From CAIQPS01 sp963721365 (lineage in GTDB: Bacteria > Actinomycetota > Thermoleophilia > RBG-16-64-13): a stretch of 64,000 nt of DNA. The position numbers and the translations under genes are program-made. The stretch covers positions 62,001-126,000 of the forward strand of contig CAVRJE010000015.1 in NCBI GenBank assembly GCA_963721365.1, read 5' to 3'. Positions 44,996 through 55,164 of the stretch are shown here, piece after piece. The first letter of the stretch is position 1; every line of letters begins with the position of its first letter. The notes beneath the pieces were generated by a model. The model saw only the letters and a list, made by a program, of their open reading frames with translations. It was not told the origin of the DNA and searched no databases.

Positions 44996-47900
44996 GTGGT
45001 CCTCGACGAGCCCGTCTACGAGAACACGATCCTCTTCTGCTGCCGGTGATACCTCTGCGGTGACACGTAGCACGTCTGCGGCAAACGGGGCCCCGCCCGG
45101 GGGCCGGGGCGCACACGCCGGCGCACGCGTCGCGCGGGACCTTCGCTCCCTGCTCCGGGGCGACGTGGAGTTCGACGACGTCTCACGCTTCCTCTACGCG
45201 ACCGACGCCGGCCTCAACCAGGTGGAGCCCCTGGGCGTGGTCTCGCCCCGGGACACCGGGGACGTCGTCCGCCTGGTCGAGTATGCGGCGGAACACGGCA
45301 TCCCGCTGATCGGGCGGGGCATGGGCTCCGGCCTCGCCGGTGGAGCCGTAGGCGCCGGCATCCAGGTCGACTTCGCCCGCTACATGAACCGCGTGCTCGA
45401 GATGGCGCCCGACGGCTCCTGGGCTCGGGTGCAACCCGGGCTGGTGATGGCCTCGCTCAATCTGGAGGCCGCCCGGTACGGCACCTTCTTCGCGCCCGAC
45501 CCCTCCAGCGAGAACTACTGCAGCCTGGGCGGGATGATCGGCACCAACTCCTCCGGGGCCCGGACCGTCGCCTACGGCGGCACCAAGGACCACGTACTAG
45601 CCCTGGAAACCGTCCTTGCCGACGGGAGCGTCTTCCGAGCGCAGGCTCTGCCGGAAGACGGGCCCCAGCTCGCCGCCCTCCTGGCCGCAGACACCCTCGC
45701 CGGCCGGTCGTTCGCGCAGATCGTCCCCGAGTTGCGGGCGAACGCCGCTGCGATAGCCGGCGCGATGCCCCGGGTGGTGAAGAACTGCTCGGGCTACCGG
45801 CTGGAGACGATCTTCGGCGACACGGCCGAGGTGGTGCCCGGTGATCGCCTCGTACACCTCCAGAAGCTGTTCGTCGGCGCCGAGGGCACCCTGGGCCTGG
45901 TCACCGAGGCCACCCTCAATCTCGTCCCCCTGCCGAGGCGGCGAGGGATCGCCATGGCCTACTTCCCGTCGGTGTTCGCCTCGGGGGAGGCGGTCCCGGG
46001 CATCCTCGCTCTCAATCCGACCGCAGTGGAGATCATGGACTCCCGCTTTCTCGCCCTCGTGCGCAAGCACGACTCCCGGGTAGACGCCATGCTGCCGGCG
46101 CGCACCGACACCGCGCTGCTCATCGAGTTCGAGGGCGAGGACGAGGGTGAGGTCGACGAGCAGTTCGCCGCGCTGCGCCGGCATCTGGACGGTACCGAAG
46201 GCCATCAAGGTCGTTCGCGCCGAGACCGCCGAGGAGGCGAACCGCCTGTGGACGGTGCGCAAGTCGGCGGTGGCCCTGGCTTTGCGCATGCCCGGTCCGC
46301 GGCGGGCGCTCCCCTTCATCGAGGACGTCACCGTGCACCCAAGCGAGGTGCCGGCATACGTCGACTTCCTGCAGAAGCTGTTCGACCGGGAGAAGGTCGA
46401 CGCGGTCATGTACGGCCACGTGGGCGACGGGAACATCCACACCCGGCCGTTGCTCGACCCCAAGGATCCCGGACGACCTGCGCACTATGCAGCGCCTCTA
46501 CGACGAGGTCTCTGGCTACGTGCGCGGGATACGCGGCACCATGTCCGGCGAGCATGGGGACGGTCTGCTCCGCACCCCCTACCTGCGGGAGATGTACGGG
46601 GAGAGGGTGTACTCCCTGTTCTCTCTGGTCAAGAATGCGCTCGATCCTGGGGGGGTGATGAACCCCGGCAAGAAAGTGGGGCCGCAGGAGAAGAGCGGCA
46701 GCCTGCTTCGCGATCTGCGTTACGGCTTCGACTACCACACGGTCGCTCAGCAGCCGATCCTGCACTTCCCGGATAGCGAATACGAGCGCGAGATCGAGAA
46801 ATGCCACGGCTGCGGGCAGTGCAAGAGCATGGTGGCGACCACGATGTGCCCCACCTACAAGGCCACCCGGCGGGAACACGCATCCCCCCGGGCGAAGGCG
46901 AACCTGTTGCGGGGGATCATCAACGGGACGCTCGACCCGGCCTCCTCCTACGGCCAGGCCGCCACCAAGACGGTGACCGACTACTGCATCGTCTGCGGCA
47001 TGTGCGCCGTGGAGTGCCCGTCCAACGTGAACATCCCCAAGCTGATGCTCGAGGCCAAGAGCAAGTACCGGGAGGCGCACCACGGGTCGCCCACCGAAGC
47101 CCTCCTTGGACACGCTGAAGCCACGTCGGCTGTCGGCCGCCGGTTCGCCCCTCTCGCCAATCCCCTCCTCAACCAGCCCCTTCTTCGCCGGCTGGCGGAG
47201 CCCGCAGCCGGCATCGACCGGCGGCGGCACATGCCGCGCTTCGCCCGCCGGACCTTCGCCCAGACTGTGAGGGGTGCCGCAGGCCTCGGCGGCCCGGCTC
47301 TCGCAGGGCGCGAGGCTACACGGGGCGCGACCCGCTTCCCACTTGCCGCCTACTTCTACGACCTCTACGCCGGATACAACGACCCCGAACTGGGCCTAGC
47401 CGTCGTGCGGTTGCTGGAAGCCCACGGGATAGAGGTCGTCCTCCCCGAGCAACGGGCGAGCGGCATCCCCGAGATGCTCTACGGATACGCGGACGCCGCC
47501 CGGAAGACGGCCGAGTTCAACGTCGAGGCGGTCCTGCCCTGGGTAAAACGGGGCGCTGCGCTCGCTGACGGCCGAGCCCACCGCCAGTCTCGCCTTCAAG
47601 GTGCACTACCCCGACTATCTGGCCACGCCGGACTGCTCGCTGGTGGCCGCAGCGACGCACGACCTGGGCGAGTTCCTGGTGCGCTACCGGTTGGATCACC
47701 CCGAGGCCGCGCCTGCCGCGCCGGCCCCTCCCCGCTCCCTGGACGTCGGTGACGCGCGTCGCCTACCACCAGCCCTGCCACCTGAAGGCGCAGCAAATAG
47801 GCAGCCCCGGGCTCGACCTGTTGCGAGAAGTCCCGGGGATCGAAGTCGTCGATCTTGCCGCGGGCTGCTGCGGCATGGCGGGGACGTTCGGGATGAAGAA

Positions 47901-48075
47901 GGGGACCTACGACCTGTCGATGTTGACCGGCGCCCCGCTGTTCGAGCGCATCGCGGCCATCACCCCCGACATCGTGGCCAGCGAGTGCAGCACCTGCCGG
48001 CTGCAGATCGCCGAAGCGGCGTCGGTCCGGACCGTGCACCCGGTCACGCTGCTGGCCGCGGCGTACGGGGTGTAG
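44996..48075 (+). CDS. FAD/Fe-S 2-hydroxyacid dehydrogenase (GlcD/GlpC-type fusion), frameshifted
   Basis: About 1,025 aa. FAD-binding domain: GVVSPRDTGDVVRLVEYAAE, IPLIGRGMGSGLAGGAVGAG, CSLGGMIGTNSSGARTVAYG. FAD-oxidase C-terminal domain: GHVGDGNIHTRPLLDP and RGTMSGEHGDGLLRTPYLRE. Two 4Fe-4S motifs follow: CHGCGQCKSMVATTMCPTY and CIVCGMCAVECPSN. The C-terminal CCG domain holds AYHQPCHLKAQQIG, AGCCGMAGTFG and ECSTCRLQI. The preceding CCG-like segment (PEQRASGIPEMLYGYADAAR) has lost its cysteines. Domain set and size match D-lactate or D-2-hydroxyglutarate dehydrogenases (YdiJ-like). Start GTG 44996 has AAAGGAG five bases upstream and joins the frame after a shift near 45044; GTG 45060 is the alternative. 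Other shifts near 46190, 46475, 47563 and 47747. Confidence 0.85.
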
Positions 48076-48080
48076 GGCCG

Positions 48081-48266
48081 CTACTTGTCGGCGTAGAGGG
48101 TCCCGCCTTTCGCCCAGTTCTCCCGCGGGTAGTCCTCGATGATCACGTCGACCTGGTCTTCGGGCGCTCCCGTGTACTTCGAGACGACCTCGGTCATGGC
48201 CTTCACCAGTCGGCGCTTTTGGTCGACGCTCCTGCCTTCGAGCATCTTGACGATTACGAGGGGCAC
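48081..48266 (-). CDS. 4-oxalocrotonate tautomerase-family protein
   Basis: 61 aa from GTG 48266, giving PLVIVKMLEGRSVDQKRRLV after Met removal. Pro-1 is the catalytic base of this superfamily and Arg-11 is present (EGR). The position of Arg-39 is Asp in EDQVDVIIEDYP, and Trp replaces Phe-50. A tautomerase or a related small-molecule activity is likely, but not classical 4-oxalocrotonate tautomerase. The start was chosen so that Pro follows Met; a longer frame exists upstream. Convergent with the dehydrogenase gene, six bp gap. Confidence 0.8.
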   Translation of the reverse strand: MPLVIVKMLEGRSVDQKRRLVKAMTEVVSKYTGAPEDQVDVIIEDYPRENWAKGGTLYADK

Positions 48267-48355
48267 GGCATCCTCCGGTGTCCGCGTCACGGTTCAACGC
48301 GGACACAGTACTACCAAAGTCCGAGTCCCGCACCGCCGGAGCCTCGCTATGCCGG

Positions 48356-49096
48356 CTACTTCAGCCGGCCGAACAGCCTCCGCCGCACCGCTGCCTTCTT
48401 GAGCCACTGGATGCCCTCGGTGGGGCTCAGCTCTTTGGGGCAGGCTTCCTGGCAGTTCATGATGGTGTGGCAGCGGTAGACGCCGCGTTCGTTGTCGAAG
48501 AGCGGCAGCCGCTCCTTGCGGGCTTCGTCGCGCGAATCCACCTCGAACCGGTAGGCCTTGAGCAGGGCCGCCGGGCCAATGTAGTTCTCCTCGCCCCACA
48601 CCGACGGACAGCTCGAGTAACAGCAGCCACAAAGGATGCAGTCGATCGGCATGTCCAGCTTCTTGCGGTCCTTGGGCGACTGCGCGATCTCCTTCTCCGG
48701 ATCGGCCGAGTTGCGGATGAGCCAGGGTTTGATGTACTCGTACTTGTCGAAGAAGCCGTCCATGTCGCAGACCAGGTCTTTGACCAGGGGCACGTGCGGC
48801 ATGGGGGAGACGGTCACGGTGGGGTTGGCCGAGTGGACGGTCGGGAGATGCTTGACGTTGGTCTGGCAGGCCAGCCGGTATGCCCCGTTGATGTACATGG
48901 CGCAGCTTCCGCAGATGGAGGCGCGGCAGCAGTAGCGGAACGAGAGGCTGCCGTCGAATTTCTCCTGGATGTAGAACAGCCCCTCGAGCACGGTGAGGTT
49001 GTTCTCGTAGGGGACGACGTACTCCTCCCACCGGGCTTCCGGGTCCTTCTTGCTGGCCGGGTCCTGCCGCTTGACGCGAAACGTTATCTCTGCCAT
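48356..49096 (-). CDS. sdhB: Succinate dehydrogenase/fumarate reductase iron-sulfur subunit
   Basis: 246 aa, intact. 2Fe-2S motif FRYCCRASICGSCAMYINGA (CRxxICGxCA), then a 4Fe-4S/3Fe-4S domain with PIDCILCGCCYSSCPSVWGE and YRCHTIMNCQEACPKELSP. Electron wire between flavin and quinone. It overlaps the sdhA stop (TGATG). The last gene of sdhCDAB; the sub-unit ends GIQWLKKAAVRRRLFGRLK. Confidence 0.93.
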   Translation of the reverse strand: MAEITFRVKRQDPASKKDPEARWEEYVVPYENNLTVLEGLFYIQEKFDGSLSFRYCCRASICGSCAMYINGAYRLACQTNVKHLPTVHSANPTVTVSPMPHVPLVKDLVCDMDGFFDKYEYIKPWLIRNSADPEKEIAQSPKDRKKLDMPIDCILCGCCYSSCPSVWGEENYIGPAALLKAYRFEVDSRDEARKERLPLFDNERGVYRCHTIMNCQEACPKELSPTEGIQWLKKAAVRRRLFGRLK

Positions 49097-50809
49097 CAGT
49101 ACGTCCGCTCCTGTGGCTCGAAGGTGCCGAGGGTGACAGGCTTGGAATCGAGCCGGGGACCAGCTTCGTCCGGCCGGTGGTAGGCCAGCGTGTGCTTGAG
49201 CCAGTTGGCGTCGTCCCTCTTGTTGTGGTCGGTCCGGAAGTGAGCGCCCCGCGACTCGGTCCGGGCCAGCGCACCCGCCGCCATGGCGAGGGCCACGTCG
49301 ATCATGCTCTCCAGGTCGACGGTGCGGATCATGTCGAGGTTGAAGACCTGGCCCGTCCAGCGCAGCCCCACGTTCTTGGAGCGCTCCTTGACGGCCAGCA
49401 GTTTCTCGAGGCCGGTCTTCATGGTCGGCTCGTCGCGGAACACGCCGAAGTGGTCCCGGGTCACGTCCGCCATCTCGGCGCGCAGTGAGTAGGCGTTCTC
49501 GGCGCCGGCGGCACTGCTCAGCCGGTCGATCTTGTCCTCCATGGCCTGCACGGCAGCGAAGGCCGCGCGCGCGTTCGGCGGGCGCTTGTCGGCGCGTCCC
49601 TCGAGGTAGCGCACCACCTCGGCTCCGGCACGCCGGCCGAACACGATGGTCTCGAGCAGCGAGTTGCCGCCCAGCCGGTTGGCCCCGTGGACGCTGACGC
49701 AGGCGCATTCGCCGGCCGCGTAGAGACCGGGCATGGGCGTCGCCCCGTCGAAGTTGGTGTCGATGCCGCCCATGGTGTAGTGCTGGCTGGGCACCACCGG
49801 GATCGGCTCCTCGATCGGGTCCACCCCCTCGAAGTGGATTGCCAGGTCGCGGATTCCGGGGAGGCGCTCGAGGATCTTCTCGGCGCCCAGGTGGCGCAGA
49901 TCGAGGTGCACGTACGGTTGCCCGTTGATGCCCCGGCCTTCGTTGATCTCGGTCTGGCCGGCGCGGGACACGATGTCGCGCGGCGCCAGCTCCATGGAAT
50001 TGGGCGCGTACCTCTCCATGTAGCGCTCGCCCAGGCCGTTGATGAGGTAGCCGCCCTCGCCCCGAGCCCCCTCGGTCATGAGGATGTTGGTGGAGTACAG
50101 GCCGGTGGGGTGGAACTGGATGAACTCCATGTCCTTGAGCGGCACTCCGGCGTGGTAGGCGAGGGCCATCCCGCCGCCGGTGTTGATGAGCGCGTTCGTG
50201 GAGTTGGAGTAGATCCGGCCGGAGCCCCCGGTGGCGATGATGACCGCCCCCGCGGTGAAGGCCTCGTAAGCCGCCGCGGATCATGTCGTAGGCAATCACG
50301 CCCTGGCATACGCCCTCGTGGACGATGAGCTTGCACACGTACTGCTCCACGTACAGCTTCACCTCGAAGCGGTAGGCCTGCTCGACCAGGGTGTGCAGGA
50401 GGTAGAGGCCGGTCTTGTCCGCGCCGTAGCAGCAGCGGGGGAAGCCGGCGCCCCCAAAGGGCCGCTGGGTGATACGCCCGTCTTCGTAGCGGCTGAAGGG
50501 GCAGCCCCAGTGGTCCATCTCGTAGATGACCCGGATGGCGTCCTGGGTCATCTTCATGATGGCGTCCTGGTCGCCCAGGTAGTCGCCGCCCTTGGTGGTG
50601 TCGAACGCGTGCTTCTCCCAGGTGTCGTCGTGGCCGTCCGGGTGGTTGCCCAGCGCGGCGTTGATGCCACCCTGCGCCGCCCCTGAATGGCTGCGGGCCG
50701 GGTGGACCTGCGAGAGGACGGCGACGTCCACGCCCGCGCGTTTGGCTTCGATAGCCGCACGCAGACCGGACAGGCCACCGCCGACAACGATCACGTCATG
50801 ATGGATCAT
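49096..50809 (-). CDS. sdhA: Succinate dehydrogenase flavoprotein subunit
   Basis: About 570 aa. DVIVVGGGLSGLRAAIEAKR is the FAD-binding motif; HPARSHSGAAQGGINAALG carries the His that covalently binds FAD. One forward frameshift near 50278 joins YDMIRGG to the FAD segment AVIIATGGSGRIYSNSTNAL. Catalytic residues: EFIQFHPTGLYSTN, RGEGGYLINGLGERYMERYA (substrate-binding), VPSQHYTMGGIDTN and HGANRLGGNSLLE. The C-terminus has ESRGAHFRTDHNKRDDANW. Oxidises succinate to fumarate, or the reverse. Follows sdhD by 11 bp. Confidence 0.93.
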
Positions 50810-50820
50810 TACTCAGTCCC

Positions 50821-51183
50821 CTAACCGATCCAGGGCCAGAGCGCCCAGATCCCATATCCGAGAGCCGCGACGCCCACCACCCAAAGACCGATGGTGAGCC
50901 AGAGGGCCCGTGTGCGGGAGGTGAACCAATAGTCCATCAGCACCATGCGCAGCCCGTTCAAAGCGTGGTAGATGCCTGCCGCAAGCAGGATGATGTCGAC
51001 AGCCGTCAGCCCGTGGTTGGCCAGCCGGGCGCCGATGTTATCCATGTTCAGTTCGCCGATGTTGGCGATGTGCGTGGCCGCCAGATGGATGGCCAGGCAG
51101 ACGATGAGGAGTACGGCGGTGATGCGCTGGAACAGCCAGGACCACATCCCGCCCCGATGCGTCGATACCGTCTCGGCTCTCAC
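50821..51183 (-). CDS. sdhD: Succinate dehydrogenase membrane anchor (SdhD position)
   Basis: 120 aa from GTG 51183, which overlaps the sdhC stop by one base (TAGTG). Three transmembrane helices. Potential heme ligands: His in VCLAIHLAATHIANIG and in GIYHALNGLRMVLMDYW. The second motif is very close to one in the upstream sdhC. It anchors SdhAB and reaches quinone. Assignment as SdhD is by position. Confidence 0.85.
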   Translation of the reverse strand: MRAETVSTHRGGMWSWLFQRITAVLLIVCLAIHLAATHIANIGELNMDNIGARLANHGLTAVDIILLAAGIYHALNGLRMVLMDYWFTSRTRALWLTIGLWVVGVAALGYGIWALWPWIG

Positions 51184-51578
51184 TACATCACCCCCTTGCC
51201 GGTCGCGATGTAGGTGAAGGCCACCCAGGCGAAGACGGCGAAGCAGACGACCACGACCGCCATGGCCGACCAGAACATGACCTTGTGCCGGTGGATGCCG
51301 ATGCCGAGGTCCATCAGGATGATCCGCACTCCGTTGAGGGCGTGATAAAGAACGGCGACGACCAGGGCCAGGTCGGCCAGGACGAGCACCGGGTTGTCGA
51401 AGGCCTTCATCAGCCGGTCGAGCTGGTCGAAGTGGCCGGTGGAGATGACGATGATGTGAGCACCGAGATAGAAGACGAGGATGAGACCGCTGATCCGGAA
51501 GAACAACCAGGCCCACATGCCTGTCGCCTTCCAGAGACCGGCCCCTACGTTGGCGGTCTCGCGGGGTTTTGCGCTCAA
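51183..51578 (-). CDS. sdhC: Succinate dehydrogenase cytochrome b subunit
   Basis: 131 aa, intact. Three helices; MWAWLFFRISGLILVFYLGA with R-SG pattern typical of SdhC, then His in GAHIIVIST and in VLYHALNGVRIILMDLG. First gene of sdhCDAB. Upstream start ATG 51578 overlaps the fumarase beta stop by 4 bp, so fumarase and SDH genes appear to be one transcript. Confidence 0.88.
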   Translation of the reverse strand: MSAKPRETANVGAGLWKATGMWAWLFFRISGLILVFYLGAHIIVISTGHFDQLDRLMKAFDNPVLVLADLALVVAVLYHALNGVRIILMDLGIGIHRHKVMFWSAMAVVVVCFAVFAWVAFTYIATGKGVM

Positions 51579-52162
51579 GAATCCACCTTCCTCTCGTACT
51601 CCTTGCGGCCTTCAACGTAGAGGTCGCCGCCGTACATATCGTTGATCACCACGACCGGGAAGTCTTTGACCTCCAACTCGCGGATGGCTTCCGGGCCCAG
51701 ATCTTCGTATGCCACCACCTTCGCGGCCACGATGCGCTGCGATAGGAGCGCACCGGCGCCGCCGGTGGCTCCGAGATACACGGCCTTGTCGCGCTTGAGC
51801 GCTTCCTTGACCGCCTCGTTGCGCGAGCCCTTGCCGATCATGCCCTTGAGACCGAGGTCGAGCAGCTTGGGCGAGTAGGAGTCCATGCGGCCGGAGGTGG
51901 TGGGCCCGGCCGACCCGATGACCTCACCGGGCTTGGGAGGGGTAGGGCCGACGAAGTAGATGATCTGCCCGCGGATGTCGATGGGCAGGGGCTCGCCCTT
52001 GTCCACGAGCGCGATCAGCCGCTTGTGAGCGGCGTCCCGGCCGGTATAGATGGTCCCGCTGATGAGCAGGCGATCGCCTGCGTGGAGACTCTCGACGACC
52101 TCGTCGGTGAGCGGAGTGGTGATCTTGCGGCTGATGCCTCTGGTGGCGCCCTCATCGACCAT
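51575..52162 (-). CDS. fumB: Class I fumarate hydratase, beta (C-terminal) subunit
   Basis: 195 aa, intact. TPLTDEVVESLHAGDRLLIS, GTIYTGRDAAHKRLIALVDK, VGPTPPKPGEVIGSAGPTTS and KGMIGKGSRNEAVKEALKRD, then TGGAGALLSQRIVAA, are the signatures of the separate beta subunit of Fe-S fumarase/tartrate dehydratases. With the alpha subunit it interconverts fumarate and malate; tartrate dehydratase is a related alternative. ATG 52162 overlaps the alpha stop by one base. Confidence 0.9.
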   Translation of the reverse strand: MVDEGATRGISRKITTPLTDEVVESLHAGDRLLISGTIYTGRDAAHKRLIALVDKGEPLPIDIRGQIIYFVGPTPPKPGEVIGSAGPTTSGRMDSYSPKLLDLGLKGMIGKGSRNEAVKEALKRDKAVYLGATGGAGALLSQRIVAAKVVAYEDLGPEAIRELEVKDFPVVVINDMYGGDLYVEGRKEYERKVDS

Positions 52163-53007
52163 CACAGCACCGCCTCCTTGTGCCGCGCAGAATGGCACTG
52201 GATGTTGACGGCCACCGGCATGCTGGCGATGTGCGCCGGCATTTCCTCGATGAACACGTCGATGACCGTGGTGATGCCGCCCAGCCCCGCCGGCCCGATG
52301 CCGAGGGCGTTGCATCGGCGCTCGATCTCGTCTTCCAACTCGGCCAGGCGCGGATCCGGGTTGGTTGAGCCGACTTCGCGCAGCAGGGAGTGCTTGGCCA
52401 TGTAGGCGGCCTTCTCGAACGTGCCCCCCAGACCGACGCCCACGATGGTGGGCGGGCAGGGGTTGGGGCCGGCCTTGCTGACGGTGTCGACGATGAAGTC
52501 GACCGCGCCCTGCCTGCCCTGCGAGGGCTTCAGCATGCCCAGGGCGCTCATGTTCTCGGCACCGCCGCCCTTGGGCGCCACGATCACGCGGACCTTGTCG
52601 CCCGGAACTATCCTCATGTGAAGCATGGCGGGGGTGTTGTCGCCGGTGTTGACCCGGGCTCCAATGGGATCGGCCACGGCGGACTTGCGCAGGTATCCCT
52701 CGCCGTAGCCTTTCCGGACACCCTCGTTGACCGCAGCTTCCAGGTCTCCGCCGACCAGATGCACGTCCTGACCTATCTCGAGGAACACGACGGCGAGGCC
52801 GGTGTCCTGGCAGAGCGGCCTGTTGGTGTCGTGGGCGAGACGCGCGTTCTCCAGCAGTTGAGCGAGTATGTCCTTGCCCGTCTCGGACTCCTCGCGCTCG
52901 GCGGCCTTCTCGAAGAACGCCACCAGATCGTCACCCAGACACGTGCAGGCCTCGACGGCCAGCATGGCCACCGCCTCGGTTATCCGGGCGACGTCCAGTT
53001 CCCTCAC
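52162..53007 (-). CDS. fumA: Class I fumarate hydratase, alpha (N-terminal) subunit
   Basis: 281 aa, intact. GTG 53007 has GGAGG upstream. RPLCQDTGLAVVFLEIGQDV holds the first cluster Cys; GGGAENMSALGMLKPSQGRQ and NPCPPTIVGVGLGGTFEKAA the second, with the third in AVNIQCHSARH at the end. This is the oxygen-labile 4Fe-4S half of a two-subunit class I fumarase as found in anaerobes. It heads the run fumAB-sdhCDAB, completing a malate-fumarate-succinate segment. Divergent from trpS. Confidence 0.9.
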   Translation of the reverse strand: MRELDVARITEAVAMLAVEACTCLGDDLVAFFEKAAEREESETGKDILAQLLENARLAHDTNRPLCQDTGLAVVFLEIGQDVHLVGGDLEAAVNEGVRKGYGEGYLRKSAVADPIGARVNTGDNTPAMLHMRIVPGDKVRVIVAPKGGGAENMSALGMLKPSQGRQGAVDFIVDTVSKAGPNPCPPTIVGVGLGGTFEKAAYMAKHSLLREVGSTNPDPRLAELEDEIERRCNALGIGPAGLGGITTVIDVFIEEMPAHIASMPVAVNIQCHSARHKEAVL

Positions 53008-53155
53008 GATTGCCCTCCTCCCCCGACCAGCCCAAAGGCACGCAGACACAGGCGTCCCCGAAGGGCGCCGGCGCACAAGCCACTTTAGCGCGAAAGTTGA
53101 TATGTGTATACCGGTTTGCCGCGCCAACCGCCCCTCGGCTACACTAGGCGGCGTC

Positions 53156-54128
53156 ATGCGCATCCTTTCCGGTATACAGCCTTCGGGCCGGCCCCATCTG
53201 GGCAACTACTTCGGCGCCCTGCGCCAGTACATCTCCCTGCAGGCCGGCAACCAGCCCTTCTACTTCATCGCCAGCTACCACGCACTCACGTCGGTGCAGG
53301 ACGCGCAGCTCCTGCACGAGTACACGATGGGCGTGGCTCTGGACTTCCTGGCCCTCGGCCTCGATCCCCAGCAATCGGCCCTTTTTGCCCAACAAGACGT
53401 TCCCGAGGTCACCGAACTCGCCTGGATCCTCTCCTGCGTCACGCCCATGGGCATGCTCGAGCGGGCCGTGGGCTACAAGGACAAGGTCGCCCAGGGGATC
53501 ACCCCGAACCACGGGCTTGTTCGCCTATCCGGTGCTGCAGGCCGCCGACATCCTCATCTACCTCTCCGACCTGGTCCCCGTGGGCCAGGACCAGAAGCAG
53601 CACCTGGAGATGACTCGCGACATCGCCGGCAAGTTCAACCAGCAGTTCGGGGAGGTGTTCGTGATCCCCGAGCCCTACATCCTCGATTCCACCGCGGTGG
53701 TGCCGGGCGTAGACGGGCGCAAGATGTCCAAGAGCTACGGGAACGAGATCGGCATCTTCGACGAGGGCAAGACGCTCAAGAAGAAGGTCATGTCCATAGT
53801 CACCGACTCCACGCCTGTGGAGGATCCCAAGGACCCGTCCGAATCCACGCCGTTCCTGCTTCTGAGCCTGCTGGCCTCTCCCGAGGAGACGGCCGAGTGG
53901 GAGGCCCGTTACAAGGCCGGCGGCATGGGGTACGGAGAGGTGAAGAAGAGGCTGCTCGATCTCATCGACGAGTATTTCGCGCCCGCTCGCCAGCGTCGTC
54001 GCGAGCTGGAGGCCGATCCCGGCTACGTGACGGACGTCCTCAGGGACGGCGGCATGCGGGCTCGGGCCGTCGCCCGGCAGGTGATGGAGAAGGTGAGAGA
54101 GGCCACCGGTCTTCCGACCACGTACTGA
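53156..54128 (+). CDS. trpS: Tryptophanyl-tRNA synthetase
   Basis: About 323 aa. The class I HIGH-like motif appears as GIQPSGRPHLGNYFGALRQY and the KMSKS motif as VDGRKMSKSYGNEIGIF. VTPMGMLERAVGYKDKVAQG and PVLQAADILIYLSDLVPVGQ are conserved. One forward frameshift near 53519 between NHGL and FAYPVL. Charges tRNA-Trp. C-terminal end REATGLPTTY. Followed by the cupin gene after 25 bp, perhaps co-transcribed. Confidence 0.93.
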
Positions 54129-54153
54129 TGTAGGGCGCGCCAAGGAGGCCGAG

Positions 54154-54514
54154 ATGGAAGAGTGGAAGGAACCCGGAGCATCGCCAGCGCGACCCGGCGC
54201 CGACGAGAACTGGGCGGGCGAGCTCGCGGACATGGTGCAGTTCGCCGAGGGCGGCATCGTCAGCAAGACGCTGGTGGAACGTCCCAAACTGCGTCAACAT
54301 CTCCCTCTTCACGATGAGCACCGGACAGAAGATGTCGTCCCACGCGGCCAGCAGGCCGGCCACCATCCACGTCCTGGGCGGCGCCGGCACGATCGAGATC
54401 GGCGACCAGACCTACGAGGGCAAACGCGGCTCCCTGTACTACATGCCGGCCGGCCAGCCTCACGCCCTGGAATCCACGGACGACCTGGTCTTCCTGCTGT
54501 ACCTGCTGGGCTGA
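54154..54514 (+). CDS. Small cupin-domain protein
   Basis: About 119 aa. One forward frameshift near 54288. The second half has SISLFTMSTGQKMSSHAASR, GGAGTIEIGDQTYEGKRGSL and YMPAGQPHALESTDDLVFLL, the beta-barrel cupin core, with GxxxxHxAsR replacing the usual HxH and a His in PAGxPHALES. Metal binding is possible but incomplete compared with HxH cupins. Function cannot be assigned. Confidence 0.8.
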
Positions 54515-54546
54515 GGCAGGGCGCGCGCCGCGTCTACCGGCGAACG

Positions 54547-55164
54547 CTACGTCCCCTGGGTGGATCCGGTCGATGCCGGGCGCACCCGGATCGTCCCGTC
54601 GTACCACGAAGGGCTGTAGAGGAGGACCGGCTCGTAGCCGGCCTTGGCCTTGAATGTGATCAGCAGGTCGATGGAGCTGCTCTTCAGGAGACTCCGGGCC
54701 GGCGGGCCCGACCAGGTCGGTTCGATGCCGACGACCGAATTCCCCACGGCACAGGCGAAGTCCTCGGCGTCAACGCGTATGGGGGTCGCGCCGTCGTTCT
54801 GCACCTTCACGTAGGCCTGGTAGAACGACTCGTTGCCCTCGGGAGCCGCTGGGGCCTGTTCGCTCAGCCGTTGCCCCGGGGCCACCGGATTGAAGGTCGG
54901 CTGCAAAGCACGTACGGTGACGAGGGCTTTGCCTGCTTTGATCTTGTCCCCCACGGAAGCCTCGATGTCCCCGGACGGGGCAGACGAAGAATCGGTCGAA
55001 GACGTGGTCGAATCCGTCCCGCCGTCCCGCGCGCAGGCGGTTGCCCACGCCGCGAAGCCGGCGACGAGCAGCATCACCAGCAGGAGGATGAAGAAGCGGC
55101 GCCGCGCGGCGCCCGCGCGCAGCGGCGCGCCGGTGCTACGGCCGCCCGCAGGCCGCGCCTTCAT
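54547..55164 (-). CDS. DUF4352-like lipoprotein/secreted protein
   Basis: 205 aa from ATG 55164. A membrane helix RFFILLLVMLLVAGFAAWAT precedes a Cys (ATACARDG), giving a possible lipobox. A Ser/Thr-rich linker (TDSTTSSTDSSSAPSGD) leads to an immunoglobulin-like domain: GKALVTVRALQPTFNPVAPG, YQAYVKVQNDGATPIRVDAE and LITFKAKAGYEPVLLYSPSW, similar to DUF4352/telomeric-repeat-like secreted domains. No catalytic site. Its frame is open into the upstream dehydrogenase gene; the ATGA overlap indicates that the two are separate genes with an inserted base upstream. Confidence 0.75.
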   Translation of the reverse strand: MKARPAGGRSTGAPLRAGAARRRFFILLLVMLLVAGFAAWATACARDGGTDSTTSSTDSSSAPSGDIEASVGDKIKAGKALVTVRALQPTFNPVAPGQRLSEQAPAAPEGNESFYQAYVKVQNDGATPIRVDAEDFACAVGNSVVGIEPTWSGPPARSLLKSSSIDLLITFKAKAGYEPVLLYSPSWYDGTIRVRPASTGSTQGT

